A DNA stretch of 44,115 bases, taken from Streptomyces prasinopilosus. Its GTDB lineage: Bacteria > Actinomycetota > Actinomycetes > Streptomycetales > Streptomycetaceae. Under the pieces are notes generated by a model, which did no database searches, was not told where the DNA came from, and saw only the letters and a list, made by a program, of their open reading frames with translations. The translations under genes were made by a program, and so were the position numbers. The stretch is from the NCBI RefSeq assembly GCF_001419695.1, contig NZ_LIRG01000007.1, positions 1,781 through 45,895 of the forward strand, in the 5' to 3' direction. The stretch's first letter is position 1; every line of letters begins with the position of its first letter. Shown here piece after piece: positions 25,045-34,473 of this stretch.

Positions 25045-26529
25045 ATGCTGACGATGAGCAGTGTCTCGAAGAGCTTTCTCGGGGCGCGTGTGTTACACGG
25101 GGTGTCGCTCGACCTGGAACCGGGCGAGGTCCACGCCCTGGTCGGGGAGAACGGCGCGGGCAAGTCCACGCTGATGAAGGTCCTTGCCGGGGAGTACACC
25201 CCGGACGAGGGCACCATCACCCTCGACGGCACCCCCCGCGCCTTCTCCCACCCCGTACAGGCACAGGCCGCCGGAATCGCCCTCATCCACCAGGAGTTCG
25301 CCCTCCTCCCGCACCGCACCGTCGCGGAGAACGTCTTCCTCGGCCGCGAGCCGGTGCGCCGGGGACTGGTCGACCGGCGGGCGATGGAGCGGCGTACCGC
25401 CGAGCTGCTCGCCGAGCTGGACGAGACCGGGATCGACCCTCGCATGCAGGTCAGGGAGCTGTCGGTAGCCCGGCAGCAGACCGTGGAGATCGTCAAGGCG
25501 CTGGCGGCCTCCGACGTCCGAGTTCTTGTCATGGACGAGCCGACCGCACCCCTCGCCGACCACGAGGTGGAGCTGCTCTATGCGCTGGTCCGGCGGCTCG
25601 CCGCCCGCGGCATCGGGATCCTCTACATCAGCCACCGCCTGCGTGAGGTCTTCGACCTCTCCCGGCGCATCACCGTGCTGAAGGACGGGCGCAAGGTCGC
25701 CGCCCTCACCACCGCCGAGACCACCCCCGACGAGGTGGTGCGGGCCATGGTCGGCCGTGAACTGCGCTCCTACTACCCACCCCGCGCCGAGCCCGGGGAG
25801 ATCGGCGAGCCGCTCCTGACCGTCACCGACGCCGGCAACGAGCGCCTCACCGGCATCGGGCTGACCCTGCGTGCCGGCGAAATCACCGGGGTCGCCGGCC
25901 TTCAGGGCTCGGGCCGCACCTCGCTCGTGCGGGCCCTGTTCGGCGCCGCGCCCTTCACCCACGGCCGGATGACCGTCACCGGCCGGACCCTGCTGCCCGG
26001 CAGCCCGCGGCAGGCGATCCGCGGCGGCATCGCGCTGGTCACCGAGGACCGCAAGGCCGAGGGCTTGGCGCTGCGTCAGTCCGTGCGGGACAACGCCCTG
26101 CTCGTCACCCGGGCCGTGTCCGGGGTCGGAACACGGGAGGTCGGCGGACTGCTGGAGCGGGTCGCGCTGCGCTCCCGCGGCCAGGGCCAGGAGGTGCGCT
26201 ACCTCTCCGGGGGCAACCAGCAGAAGGTGGTCATCGCCAAGTGGCTCGCCGCCCGCCCCCGGGTGCTGCTGTTCGACGAACCGACCCGTGGTGTGGACGT
26301 CGGCGCGAAGTCCGCGATCCACACGCTCGTGCGCGAACTCGCCCGGGAGGGCCTCGCGGTGCTCATCGTCTCCTCCGAACTGCCCGAGCTGATCGGGATG
26401 AGCGACCGGATCCTGGTGATGGCCGACGGAGCGTTGGTGGGCGAACTGCCCGCGGGCGCGGCCGAGGAGGACGTCATGCGGCTGGCGACCGGCGACACCG
26501 CCGGCCCCTACGAGGGGAGCGCCGCATGA
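25045..26529 (+). CDS. CUT2-type sugar ABC importer ATPase (RbsA/MglA-like)
   Basis: 494 residues, two fused nucleotide-binding domains that power import of a monosaccharide or small glycoside. Domain 1 has the full Walker A (GENGAGKST), the CUT2 form of the signature (LSVARQQ) and Walker B (VLVMDEPTAPL). Domain 2 has the usual degenerate P-loop (GLQGSGRTSL), a canonical LSGGNQQ signature and LLFDEPTRGVDVG. ALVTEDRKAEGL is the typical regulatory loop of the group. I start at ATG 25045 since domain similarity begins just after; ATG 25054 and upstream GTG starts are possible and ribosome binding signals are weak. The stop overlaps the next start by 4 bp (ATGA). Confidence 0.93.
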   Translation: MLTMSSVSKSFLGARVLHGVSLDLEPGEVHALVGENGAGKSTLMKVLAGEYTPDEGTITLDGTPRAFSHPVQAQAAGIALIHQEFALLPHRTVAENVFLGREPVRRGLVDRRAMERRTAELLAELDETGIDPRMQVRELSVARQQTVEIVKALAASDVRVLVMDEPTAPLADHEVELLYALVRRLAARGIGILYISHRLREVFDLSRRITVLKDGRKVAALTTAETTPDEVVRAMVGRELRSYYPPRAEPGEIGEPLLTVTDAGNERLTGIGLTLRAGEITGVAGLQGSGRTSLVRALFGAAPFTHGRMTVTGRTLLPGSPRQAIRGGIALVTEDRKAEGLALRQSVRDNALLVTRAVSGVGTREVGGLLERVALRSRGQGQEVRYLSGGNQQKVVIAKWLAARPRVLLFDEPTRGVDVGAKSAIHTLVRELAREGLAVLIVSSELPELIGMSDRILVMADGALVGELPAGAAEEDVMRLATGDTAGPYEGSAA

Positions 26530-27614
26530 CGGCCGTCCCCAGCGGATCCGCGGCACCGGTCGCGACCCACAGACCGCACGCCCTGGGCCGCGTCCGCCTC
26601 GGCGACCCGGTGGTCGCCGTGTGGCTGGCCGCCCTCGCGGTCACCCTCGTCGGCTGGATCGTCGTGGTCATGGACGGCGGCGAGTTCATGACGCGGTCCA
26701 CCGTCACGGGCATCCTCCAGAACTCGGTCGCCCTGGGCCTGGTCGCGGTCGGCCAGTCGGTGGTGATCCTCACCGGGTCCCTCGATCTCTCCGTCGCGTA
26801 TCTCGTCAGCCTCGGCACCCTGGTCGCAGCGGAGATGATGGAGAGCGGCAGCGTCCTCACCGCGGTCCTGGCGGTCCTCGCGCTGTCCGCCGCCGTCGGC
26901 CTCGCGAACGGGCTGATCGTCACCGGACTGAAGGTCAACGCGTTCATCGCGACGCTCGGCATGGCGTTCATCCTGCGCGGCTACATCGAGGACACCTACA
27001 CCGGCCCCGCCGGCCACGTGCCCGCTTCCTTCCGGCGTCTGGGCTACGACCGCATCGGCTTCGTGCCGGTCTCCGTGCTTCTGCTGCTCGCGGTCGCCGT
27101 CGTCGCCTGGCTGATCACCCGGCGCACCCGCGTCGGCCACCACATGTACGCCACCGGCGGCGACGAGCACGCCGCCCGGCTGTCCGGCGTGCGCACCGGA
27201 CGCACTGTCGTCCTCGCGCACGTGCTGTGTTCGCTGTGCGTCGGCGCCGCCGCCCTGTTCCTCGCCGCCCGGCTCGGCGCGGGCGCCCCCTGGGCGGGCA
27301 CGGACGCCCGCTACGACCTGGAGTCCATCGCCGCCGTCGTGCTCGGCGGTACGGCCCTCGCCGGCGGACGCGGGGGAGTGACGGGCACCCTCGGGGGCGT
27401 CCTGGTCCTCTCCGTGCTGGACAGCATCTTCAACCAGCTCTCCGTCGACCCGTTCTTCAAGAACGTCGTCCGCGGCGTCGTCATCATCGCCGCCGTCGCC
27501 CTCTACGCCCGGCCCCGCTCGGACCGGGCCGCCGGACGGCCGCGACGCGCCGGCCGGGGACGGGTGAAACCGGGCGGGGCGCCGGGCCTCCCGGGGCAGG
27601 AGCAGTCCGCATGA
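26526..27614 (+). CDS. CUT2-type sugar ABC importer permease 1
   Basis: 362 residues, about nine to ten transmembrane helices of the BPD_transp_2 family. The family motif is present in SVVILTGSLDLSVAYLVSLGT, followed by VGLANGLIVTGLKVNAFIATLGM, the cytoplasmic coupling region YATGGDEHAARLSGVRTGR, and LESIAAVVLGGTALAGGRGG near the end. It has an unusually long basic Gly/Pro tail. Start and stop overlap neighbours by 4 bp on both sides, so expression is tightly coupled with the ATPase and permease 2. Confidence 0.92.
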   Translation: MTAVPSGSAAPVATHRPHALGRVRLGDPVVAVWLAALAVTLVGWIVVVMDGGEFMTRSTVTGILQNSVALGLVAVGQSVVILTGSLDLSVAYLVSLGTLVAAEMMESGSVLTAVLAVLALSAAVGLANGLIVTGLKVNAFIATLGMAFILRGYIEDTYTGPAGHVPASFRRLGYDRIGFVPVSVLLLLAVAVVAWLITRRTRVGHHMYATGGDEHAARLSGVRTGRTVVLAHVLCSLCVGAAALFLAARLGAGAPWAGTDARYDLESIAAVVLGGTALAGGRGGVTGTLGGVLVLSVLDSIFNQLSVDPFFKNVVRGVVIIAAVALYARPRSDRAAGRPRRAGRGRVKPGGAPGLPGQEQSA

Positions 27615-28645
27615 CCACCACCACGACCACCACCGAGTCCCCCATCCCGAACACCGCAGTCCGGGCGGTCCGGCGCCTGGGCACCGGCGCCCCCGTCTAC
27701 GCGCTCCTCGTCGTCCTGCTCGCCGCCCTGGCGATCACCGACCCCGGCTTCTACGAGCCCGACAGCTTCCTCGCCTTCGTCAAACGCGCCGCCCCGCTGG
27801 TGATCCTCGCCGCAGGCCAGTACCTCGTCATCGTCTCCGGCGGCTTCGACCTCTCCGTCGGCGCCGTGGTGACCGCCGGAGTGGTGGCCGGGGCCGAGTT
27901 CTACGGCTCCTACCCGGACGCCCACTGGCTGCTCGTCACCGCCGGACTGCTGGTCGCCGGGGCGGTGGTGGGACTGGCCAACGGGCTCATCACCACCAGG
28001 CTGCGGGTGCCGTCGTTCATCACCACCCTCGGCATGATGCTGATCCTCGAGGGCGCCGTCTTCTACTGGACCGGCGGCTCCCCACAGGGCGTACTGCCCC
28101 AGAGCTTCCGGGAGTTCGGCCGCGGCACCGCGGGCGGCTGGCTGCCCTGGGCCGTGCCCGCCTGCGTCGTGGTCGGCGCGGCCGCGGTATGGCTGATGCG
28201 CTCCGACTTCGGCCGCACGCTCCTCGCCACCGGGGACAGTGAACGCGCAGCGAACCTCGCGGGCGTACGCGTCCCCCGCGTCCGCACCCTCGCCTTCGTG
28301 CTCTCGGGTGCGGCCGCCGCGCTGGCGGCGGTACTCGTCGCGGGCTTCTCCGGCGTCTCCGCCCAGGCCGGCCGCGGCCTGGAGTTCGAGGCCATCACCG
28401 CCGTCGTGCTCGGCGGGGTCCTCCTCGGCGGCGGGCGCGGGTCCGTCGTGGCCGCCATGGTCGGGGCCTTCTCCCTCCAGGCGCTGTTCACACTGCTCAA
28501 CCTCCAGGGCATCTCCGGCGCGCTGGAATCCACCGTCCAGGGCGTCATCGTCATCGCGGCCGTCGGGCTCGGAGCCACCGGGCGTCCGGGACTGAACCGC
28601 CCGCGCCGTCACCGTTCACAACCCTCCGGAGGCACCTCCTCATGA
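27611..28645 (+). CDS. CUT2-type sugar ABC importer permease 2
   Basis: 344 residues, second and clearly different member of the same permease family, implying a heterodimeric channel as in the E. coli YtfT/YjfF galactofuranose importer. Motifs: YLVIVSGGFDLSVGAVVTAG, VGLANGLITTRLRVPSFITTLGM, LLATGDSERAANLAGVRVPR and FEAITAVVLGGVLLGGGRGS. A run of threonines opens the protein before the first helix. Its stop overlaps the start of the binding-protein gene by 4 bp, and GGAGG of that gene's ribosome site lies inside its last codons. Confidence 0.92.
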   Translation: MTTTTTTTESPIPNTAVRAVRRLGTGAPVYALLVVLLAALAITDPGFYEPDSFLAFVKRAAPLVILAAGQYLVIVSGGFDLSVGAVVTAGVVAGAEFYGSYPDAHWLLVTAGLLVAGAVVGLANGLITTRLRVPSFITTLGMMLILEGAVFYWTGGSPQGVLPQSFREFGRGTAGGWLPWAVPACVVVGAAAVWLMRSDFGRTLLATGDSERAANLAGVRVPRVRTLAFVLSGAAAALAAVLVAGFSGVSAQAGRGLEFEAITAVVLGGVLLGGGRGSVVAAMVGAFSLQALFTLLNLQGISGALESTVQGVIVIAAVGLGATGRPGLNRPRRHRSQPSGGTSS

Positions 28646-29877
28646 GCCGCGCACTTCGTACCGGACGCCCCGGCGGCCACGCCCGCCTGGCCGCCCCCCT
28701 CGCCGCGCTGTTGGCCGCGGCACTGCTGTCCTCCTGCTCCTCCGACCTGCCCGAGGACGAACCGGCGGGCGGCGCCACCACCTCAAAGCAGTCCCAGAAC
28801 AGCGGCGAGGAGTCGAAGTTCTTCGACCCGGCCGCATACGAGCGCCAGCTCGCGCTCGCCGGGACGACACCTCAAGGCCCCGCGGACAAGCCGTGGGAGC
28901 AGATGCTGAACCCGGAGATGACCGACACGTCGAAGTACGCCAAGAAGGGCGGCGCCAAGGACGTCCACCTCTGCTTCTCCAACGCGGGCGTCTTCAACCC
29001 CTGGCGGCAGGTGGGGCTGAAGAGCATGAAGGCGGAGGTGGAACTGCACGACGAGATCACCGACTTCACCGTCCTGGACGCGCAGGGCAAGGACGACAAG
29101 CAGATCTCCGACATCCAGGAGCTGTCAGGCCAGGACTGCGACGCGCTGATCGTCTCGCCCAACACCACCGCCACCCTCACCCCCGCGGTGCAGGAGGCGT
29201 GCGGCAAGCTCCCGGTGATCGTCTTCGACCGGGGCGTGCAGACCGACTGCGGGGTCACCTTCATCAGCCCCATCGGCGGCTACGCCTACGGCGCCGCGGC
29301 GGCCGACTTCCTCGTCGACGAGGTGGCCAAGGGCGGCAAGATCGTCGCACTGCGCATCTCGCCCGGTGTGGACGTCCTGGAGACCCGCTGGGCCGCCGCG
29401 AAGAAGGCGTTCGACAAGGCCGGACTCGAAGTGGCCGAGGTGAAGTTCACTGACGGCGACCCCTCGAAGACCAAGTCGATCCTCTCCGACGCCATCGCCC
29501 GGCACGGCACGATCGACGGGGTGTGGATGGACTCCGGTGCCACCGCCGTCGCCGCCCTCGAGGCATTCGAGGACGCCGGCAAGGACGTCCCCCCGATCAC
29601 CGGCGAGGACCAGCAGGACTTCCTCCAAGCATGGAAGGACAAGGACCTGACCGCCGTCGCACCGACGTACCCCACCTTCCAGTGGCGTACACCCGTGATC
29701 GCCGCGCTGCGCATCCTGGACGGTCAGGAGGTCCCGAAGCAGTGGACCCTGCCGCAGCCGGTCGTGACCAAGGAGAACTTCGACTCCTACTACAAGGACG
29801 GCATGCCACCCCTGCACTACGGCGCCTGCGGCTGCGAGAAACTGCCCGGCTACCCCGACGACTGGGGCGGCAAGTGA
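28642..29877 (+). CDS. Sugar-binding lipoprotein of the CUT2 importer
   Basis: 411 residues, extracellular receptor of the importer. A signal peptide with lipobox LLSSC places the lipidated cysteine at residue 32. An unusual ~65-residue acidic linker follows before the periplasmic-binding-protein type I fold begins (KDVHLCFSNAGVFNPWRQVGLKSM). Further landmarks are CDALIVSPNTTATLTPAV, VIVFDRGVQTDCGVTFISPIGGYAYG, ETRWAAAKKAFDKAGL, GVWMDSGATAVAALEAFEDAG and PITGEDQQDFLQAW. It is longer than typical ribose or galactose receptors (about 300 residues). Two cysteines near the end (YGACGCEKL) could form a disulfide or metal site. The ligand is not deducible from sequence. The GTG of the next gene overlaps its stop. 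Confidence 0.9.
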   Translation: MSRALRTGRPGGHARLAAPLAALLAAALLSSCSSDLPEDEPAGGATTSKQSQNSGEESKFFDPAAYERQLALAGTTPQGPADKPWEQMLNPEMTDTSKYAKKGGAKDVHLCFSNAGVFNPWRQVGLKSMKAEVELHDEITDFTVLDAQGKDDKQISDIQELSGQDCDALIVSPNTTATLTPAVQEACGKLPVIVFDRGVQTDCGVTFISPIGGYAYGAAAADFLVDEVAKGGKIVALRISPGVDVLETRWAAAKKAFDKAGLEVAEVKFTDGDPSKTKSILSDAIARHGTIDGVWMDSGATAVAALEAFEDAGKDVPPITGEDQQDFLQAWKDKDLTAVAPTYPTFQWRTPVIAALRILDGQEVPKQWTLPQPVVTKENFDSYYKDGMPPLHYGACGCEKLPGYPDDWGGK

Positions 29878-30782
29878 AACCCGTCGTACGGCGCCCGATC
29901 GGCGCCAACCCCTGGATCTGGCACTCACCGATCACCGAGAAGGTGCTGGCCGAGGTGCTGCCGCGGCTGGCCGGGTGGGGCTTCGACTGCGCCGAACTCC
30001 CGTTGGAGCAGCCCGGCGACTGGCAACCCGCCACCGCCGCCAAGATCCTGGACGACCAGGGCCTCCCACCCGCCGCGGTGATGGCGGTGATGCCGCCCGG
30101 ACGCGACCTCGTACACGCCGAGCCCGCCACGGTCCGCCGCACCCAGGACTACCTGCGGCACTGCGTCGATGCGGCCGCGCTGATCGGCGCCCCCGTCGTG
30201 GCCGGACCCGTCTACGCCGCGGTCGGCCGCACCTGGCGGATGGACGAGGTGGAGCGGACGGCGGCGTACGAGCAGTGGCGGGAGAACATCGCACCGGTCG
30301 TCGCACACGCCGCCGAGGCGGGCGTCCGGATCGCCGTCGAGCCGCTCAACCGGTACGAGACGAGCCTGTTCAACACCGTCGCCCAGACGGTGACGGCGAT
30401 GGAGGAGCTGCCCGCCCGCACCATCGGCGTCGCCCTCGACACGTACCACCAGAACATCGAGGAGCGCTCACTGCCCGACGCCGTACGCCGGGCCACGGGC
30501 CGCCTCTTCCACGTCCAGGTGTGCGCCAACGACCGGGGCGCCCCGGGCGACGACCACCTGGACTGGCCGGGCTTCCTCGACGCCCTGGACGACGAGGGCC
30601 ACCAAGGGCCGCTGTGCATCGAGTCGTTCACCGCCCACAACGCGACCATCGCGGTCGCCGCCTCCATCTGGCGGCCGCTCGCCCCGAGCCAGGACGCCCT
30701 CGCCACCCGGGGCCTCGCCTTCCTCCGCGAGGCCGAACACCGCCCAGCCCGCCCCACCTTCCCCAGCCCGCCGCCGGCCTGA
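29874..30782 (+). CDS. Sugar phosphate isomerase/epimerase family TIM-barrel protein
   Basis: 302 residues, GTG 29874 overlapping the previous stop by 4 bp. It has the AP-endonuclease-2 TIM barrel of the D-tagatose/D-psicose 3-epimerase and IolE group. Metal-binding positions appear as the Glu of IAVEPLNRYETS, the Asp of VALDTYHQNIEE, the His of RLFHVQVCANDRGAPGDDHLDW and the Glu of LCIESF. This is the Glu-Asp-His-Glu set characteristic of 3-epimerases. No signal peptide, so it acts on the imported sugar in the cytoplasm, probably by epimerising or isomerising a free keto-sugar. Tight coupling to the importer supports the pathway link. The exact substrate is unknown. Confidence 0.85.
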   Translation: MKPVVRRPIGANPWIWHSPITEKVLAEVLPRLAGWGFDCAELPLEQPGDWQPATAAKILDDQGLPPAAVMAVMPPGRDLVHAEPATVRRTQDYLRHCVDAAALIGAPVVAGPVYAAVGRTWRMDEVERTAAYEQWRENIAPVVAHAAEAGVRIAVEPLNRYETSLFNTVAQTVTAMEELPARTIGVALDTYHQNIEERSLPDAVRRATGRLFHVQVCANDRGAPGDDHLDWPGFLDALDDEGHQGPLCIESFTAHNATIAVAASIWRPLAPSQDALATRGLAFLREAEHRPARPTFPSPPPA

Positions 30783-30865
30783 CACGCCGGTCCGGCGCTC
30801 GTGTTCCACGCACCGCGAAGTCCGCAGGGTCCCCGTATCCGATCCCACGACCGCAGGAGCCGCAC

Positions 30866-33800
30866 ATGAGATCAAGAACGGCGAGATGGGTGCTGAGCTT
30901 AGTCAGCTCGGCCCTCCTCGTGGCAGGCCTGGCCGCGCCGGCCACCGCCCATCCGGAGGGCTTCCACGTCCTGTTGTTCACCAAGACCGCGCCAGGCGCC
31001 TACCGGCACGACTCCATCCCGGCCGCCATCACGATGTTCGACCAGGTCGCCGCCGAGCGCGGATGGGAGCTGACCAAGAGCGAGAACGCGGCGGTCTTCA
31101 ACGACGCCGACCTCGCCGAGTACGACGTGGTCGCCATGGTCCAGACCTCCGGCATGGTCTGGCAGACCGACGCCCAGCGCCAGGCCGTGCAGAAGTACGT
31201 GCGCAACGGCGGCGGCATCGCGGCCGTCCACAACACGCTCGACATGGGCATCGAGAACGACTTCCCCTGGTGGGACCAACTGGTCAACGGCGGCGCCCAC
31301 ATGCCCGCCCACTCACCCGGCAGCCTCAAGGGCACCGCCAAGGTCGCCGACCGGGTCCACCCCTCCACCGCGCACCTTCCCGACCGCTGGGAACGCACGG
31401 AGGAGTGGTACAACTTCGACCCGAACCCGCGCGGTGACGTGCACGTACTGGTCACCGCCGACGAGACCACGTACAACCCGGGCAGCGAGGCCATGGGCCC
31501 CGACCACCCGATCTCCTGGTGCCGCGACGCCGAGGGCGGCAGCGTGTGGGCCACCGCCATGGGCCACGACGCGGCCAGCTACTCGGACCCGAACTTCCGC
31601 AACCACGTCGTGGGCGGCGTCGAGGCCGCGGGCGGCAAGGTCAAGGCGGACTGCGGCCCGACGACCTGGGCCGCCTACGAGAAGGTCCCGCTGGACGAGA
31701 ACACCGTGGGCCCGGCGGCCCTGGACATCGCCGACGACGGCCGGGTGTTCTACGCCGAGTACGGCGGCAGGGTGAAGGTCCACAAGCCCGGCACCGGCGA
31801 TGTGCTCACCGCCGCCACTCTCGACGTCTACACCGGCGGCGAGGACGGACTGACCGGCCTCGCACTGGACCCGGACTTCGCCACCAACCACTGGATCTAC
31901 CTGATGTACTCGCCGGCCGGCGGCAACGAGGACATCGCACGCGTGTCGCGGTTCACCGTCAACGGCGACACCCTCGACAAGGCCAGCGAGAAAGTCGTCA
32001 TGAAGGTCCCCTCCTCACGCCAGTCCCCGGAACCCGGGCACACCGGCGGCTACATCACCTTCGGGCCGAACGGCAACCTCTACATAGGCACCGGCGACGA
32101 CACCGAACCGTTCCGCTCCGACGGATACGCCCCGATCGACGAGCGCACGGGACACGCCGACAACGACGTCCAGCGCACCTCGGCCAACACCAACGACCTG
32201 CGCGGCAAGATCCTGCGCATCCACCCGGAGGACAACGGCACCTACACCGTCCCGTCCGGCAACATGTTCGCGCCGGGCACGGCGAAGACCAAGCCCGAGA
32301 TCTACGCCATGGGCTTCCGCAACCCCTTCCGGTTCTCCGTCGACCCGGCCGACGGCACCCTGTACGCCGCCGACTACGGGCCGGACGCCGGCTCCGACAA
32401 CACCGCCCGGGGCCCGGCGGCGATCGTCGAGTGGAACATCATCGAGCAGCCCGGCTTCTACGGCTGGCCGTACTGCGTCGGCGACAACATCCCCTACCGG
32501 GACTACGACTACGCCACCGGCCGGTCCGGCCCCGACTTCAACTGTGAGGCCCCGGTCAACAACTCGCCCAACAACACCGGCCTCACCGACCTCCCGGCGG
32601 CCAAGAAGGCGGACGTCTGGTACGGCAACGGCGCCAACGGCGGGAAGTTCCCGGAGATGGGCACCGGCGGTGAGGCGCCCGCCGCCTTCCCCGTCTACCA
32701 CTACGACCCCGACAACCCGTCGGAGACGAAGTTCCCGGCCTACTTCGACAAGACGCCGTTCTTCGGCGAGTGGTCCCGCAACAACCTGCACGAATTCCGG
32801 CTGGACGACGACGGGAAGCTACTCAAGATCAACGACTTCCTGCCGAACCTGAGCTTCAAGTCCCCGATGGACATGAAGTTCGGCCCCGACGGAGCGATGT
32901 ACCTGCTGGAATGGGGAAGCGGCTTCGGCCGGGACAACCCGGACTCCGGCCTCTACCGCATCGACTACAGCTCGGGTGACCGACGTCCCCTCGCCAAGGC
33001 CACCGCGACCCCGACGTCCGGACCCTCGCCGCTGACCGTGAAGTTCTCCAGCGAGGGCTCACGCGACCCGGAGGGCGGCACGATCTCCCACCACTGGGAC
33101 TTCGGCGACGGCGCGACCTCCGACCAGGCGTCCCCCACGCACACCTACACGGCGAAGGGACAGTTCACCGCCCAGCTCACCGTCACCGACACCGGCGGCC
33201 GCACCGGCACCGCCAACCTCACCGTGACCTCCGGCAACACGGCGCCGACCGTCAAGCTCTCCCTGCCGAACGGCGGCATGTACGACTGGGGCGACCGCCT
33301 CCCGTACACGGTGGACGTCACCGACCCGGAGGACGGCACGATCGACTGCACCAAGGTCAGAACCGTCCCCTCACTCGGACACGACGAGCACGCGCACGAC
33401 ACCGACGCGATCACCGGGTGCTCGGGCACCATCGTCCCGGAGACCGACACCGGCCACGCCGACCTGAACGTGTCCTACGTCGCCTCCTCCAGCTACACGG
33501 ACAAGGGGGCCTCCGGAGCGCCCGTCCTGACCGGCAGCGCCAAGGCGGTGCTCCAGCCCAAGCACAAGCAGGCCGAGTTCTACACCCGGCAGTCCGGGAT
33601 CCGGGTCGTCTCCCAGGGCGGCGCCGAGTCCGGTGGCCGGCTCGGTGACGTCAGCAACAACGACTGGGTCTCCTACTCCCCGGTCAACTTCACCGGCATC
33701 GACAAGGTCTCGCTGCGGCTCTCCTCACCCTCGGGCGGCGGAACGGTCGAACTGCGCGACGACTCGCCGACCGGCGCGCTGATCGCCTCGGTACCGGTCC

Positions 33801-34339
33801 CGAGCACCGGCGGCTGGGATACCTACCAGAGCACACCGGCGGTCGACGTCACCAAGCCCGACGGAACGACCGAGCTGTACCTGGTCTTCAAGACGACCTC
33901 GGACAACTCGTACGACATCGACTCGATGACCTTCGTCGGGAACGGCGTCGGCCAGGGCGGCCCCTCCGCCCCGAAGCAGATCGCCGGCATCGGCGGCAAG
34001 TGCGTCGACGTGGACGGCTGGGGCGCGACGAACGGGGCCAAGGTGCAGCTGTGGGGCTGCAACAGCGGTGACAACCAGAGGTGGCAGACCACGGGCGCCA
34101 CCCTGCGTTCGATGGGCAAGTGCCTCGACGTGGACGCCTGGGGAACGGCCAACGGGACCAAGGTCCAACTGTGGGACTGCCACGGCGGCACCAACCAGGA
34201 CTGGTCCGTGCGGTCGGACGGCACCATCCGCAACCGCGGCACCTGCCTGGACACGGCCGGCGGCAGCGCGGCGGACGGAACCCAGCTGATCATCTCCCAG
34301 TGCAACGGCCGCGCGTCCCAGAAATGGACGGTGACCTGA
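30866..34339 (+). CDS. Secreted ThuA / PQQ-dependent sugar dehydrogenase-like / PKD / CBM6-like / ricin-B protein
   Basis: 1157 residues with ATG 30866 after GCAGGAG. A signal peptide ends near ATAHPEG. Domains: ThuA-like Rossmann domain at about 29-250 (FHVLLFTKT, HNTLDMGIENDFPWWDQLVNGG); six-bladed soluble glucose/sorbosone dehydrogenase propeller at about 265-700; PKD at about 703-790 (HHWDFGDGATSDQASPTHTYT); an Ig-like segment at about 791-893; a CBM6-like sandwich at about 900-1030; ricin B trefoil at about 1038-1157 with three QxW repeats. In the propeller, H392 (GHTGGYITFGPNG) corresponds to the catalytic base of soluble glucose dehydrogenase, and GFRNPFRFSVDP to its PQQ-contacting arginine. 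Presumably a polysaccharide-anchored extracellular sugar oxidase or hydrolase. It starts 83 bp after the epimerase and likely belongs to the same regulon. ThuA function in such fusions is undefined. Confidence 0.88.
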   Translation: MRSRTARWVLSLVSSALLVAGLAAPATAHPEGFHVLLFTKTAPGAYRHDSIPAAITMFDQVAAERGWELTKSENAAVFNDADLAEYDVVAMVQTSGMVWQTDAQRQAVQKYVRNGGGIAAVHNTLDMGIENDFPWWDQLVNGGAHMPAHSPGSLKGTAKVADRVHPSTAHLPDRWERTEEWYNFDPNPRGDVHVLVTADETTYNPGSEAMGPDHPISWCRDAEGGSVWATAMGHDAASYSDPNFRNHVVGGVEAAGGKVKADCGPTTWAAYEKVPLDENTVGPAALDIADDGRVFYAEYGGRVKVHKPGTGDVLTAATLDVYTGGEDGLTGLALDPDFATNHWIYLMYSPAGGNEDIARVSRFTVNGDTLDKASEKVVMKVPSSRQSPEPGHTGGYITFGPNGNLYIGTGDDTEPFRSDGYAPIDERTGHADNDVQRTSANTNDLRGKILRIHPEDNGTYTVPSGNMFAPGTAKTKPEIYAMGFRNPFRFSVDPADGTLYAADYGPDAGSDNTARGPAAIVEWNIIEQPGFYGWPYCVGDNIPYRDYDYATGRSGPDFNCEAPVNNSPNNTGLTDLPAAKKADVWYGNGANGGKFPEMGTGGEAPAAFPVYHYDPDNPSETKFPAYFDKTPFFGEWSRNNLHEFRLDDDGKLLKINDFLPNLSFKSPMDMKFGPDGAMYLLEWGSGFGRDNPDSGLYRIDYSSGDRRPLAKATATPTSGPSPLTVKFSSEGSRDPEGGTISHHWDFGDGATSDQASPTHTYTAKGQFTAQLTVTDTGGRTGTANLTVTSGNTAPTVKLSLPNGGMYDWGDRLPYTVDVTDPEDGTIDCTKVRTVPSLGHDEHAHDTDAITGCSGTIVPETDTGHADLNVSYVASSSYTDKGASGAPVLTGSAKAVLQPKHKQAEFYTRQSGIRVVSQGGAESGGRLGDVSNNDWVSYSPVNFTGIDKVSLRLSSPSGGGTVELRDDSPTGALIASVPVPSTGGWDTYQSTPAVDVTKPDGTTELYLVFKTTSDNSYDIDSMTFVGNGVGQGGPSAPKQIAGIGGKCVDVDGWGATNGAKVQLWGCNSGDNQRWQTTGATLRSMGKCLDVDAWGTANGTKVQLWDCHGGTNQDWSVRSDGTIRNRGTCLDTAGGSAADGTQLIISQCNGRASQKWTVT

Positions 34340-34359
34340 CCGAACCGGGCTGATCGACC

Positions 34360-34393
34360 GGCGCGGAGCGGGGACCGACCCCCGCTCCGCGCC
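34360..34393 (+). terminator. Strong hairpin ending the sugar locus
   Basis: A perfect 14-bp stem, GGCGCGGAGCGGGG with CCCCGCTCCGCGCC, around a 6-nt loop begins 20 nt after the stop of the secreted dehydrogenase. It is the strongest terminator in the window and marks the end of the importer/dehydrogenase transcription block. Confidence 0.8.
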
Positions 34394-34473
34394 TCCCGTG
34401 TCCGCTCTCACCGGCGGTCATCGAATCCCTTCCGCACCGGACTGAGGTTCCCCCGCTGTGCGGGAGTTGCTGA

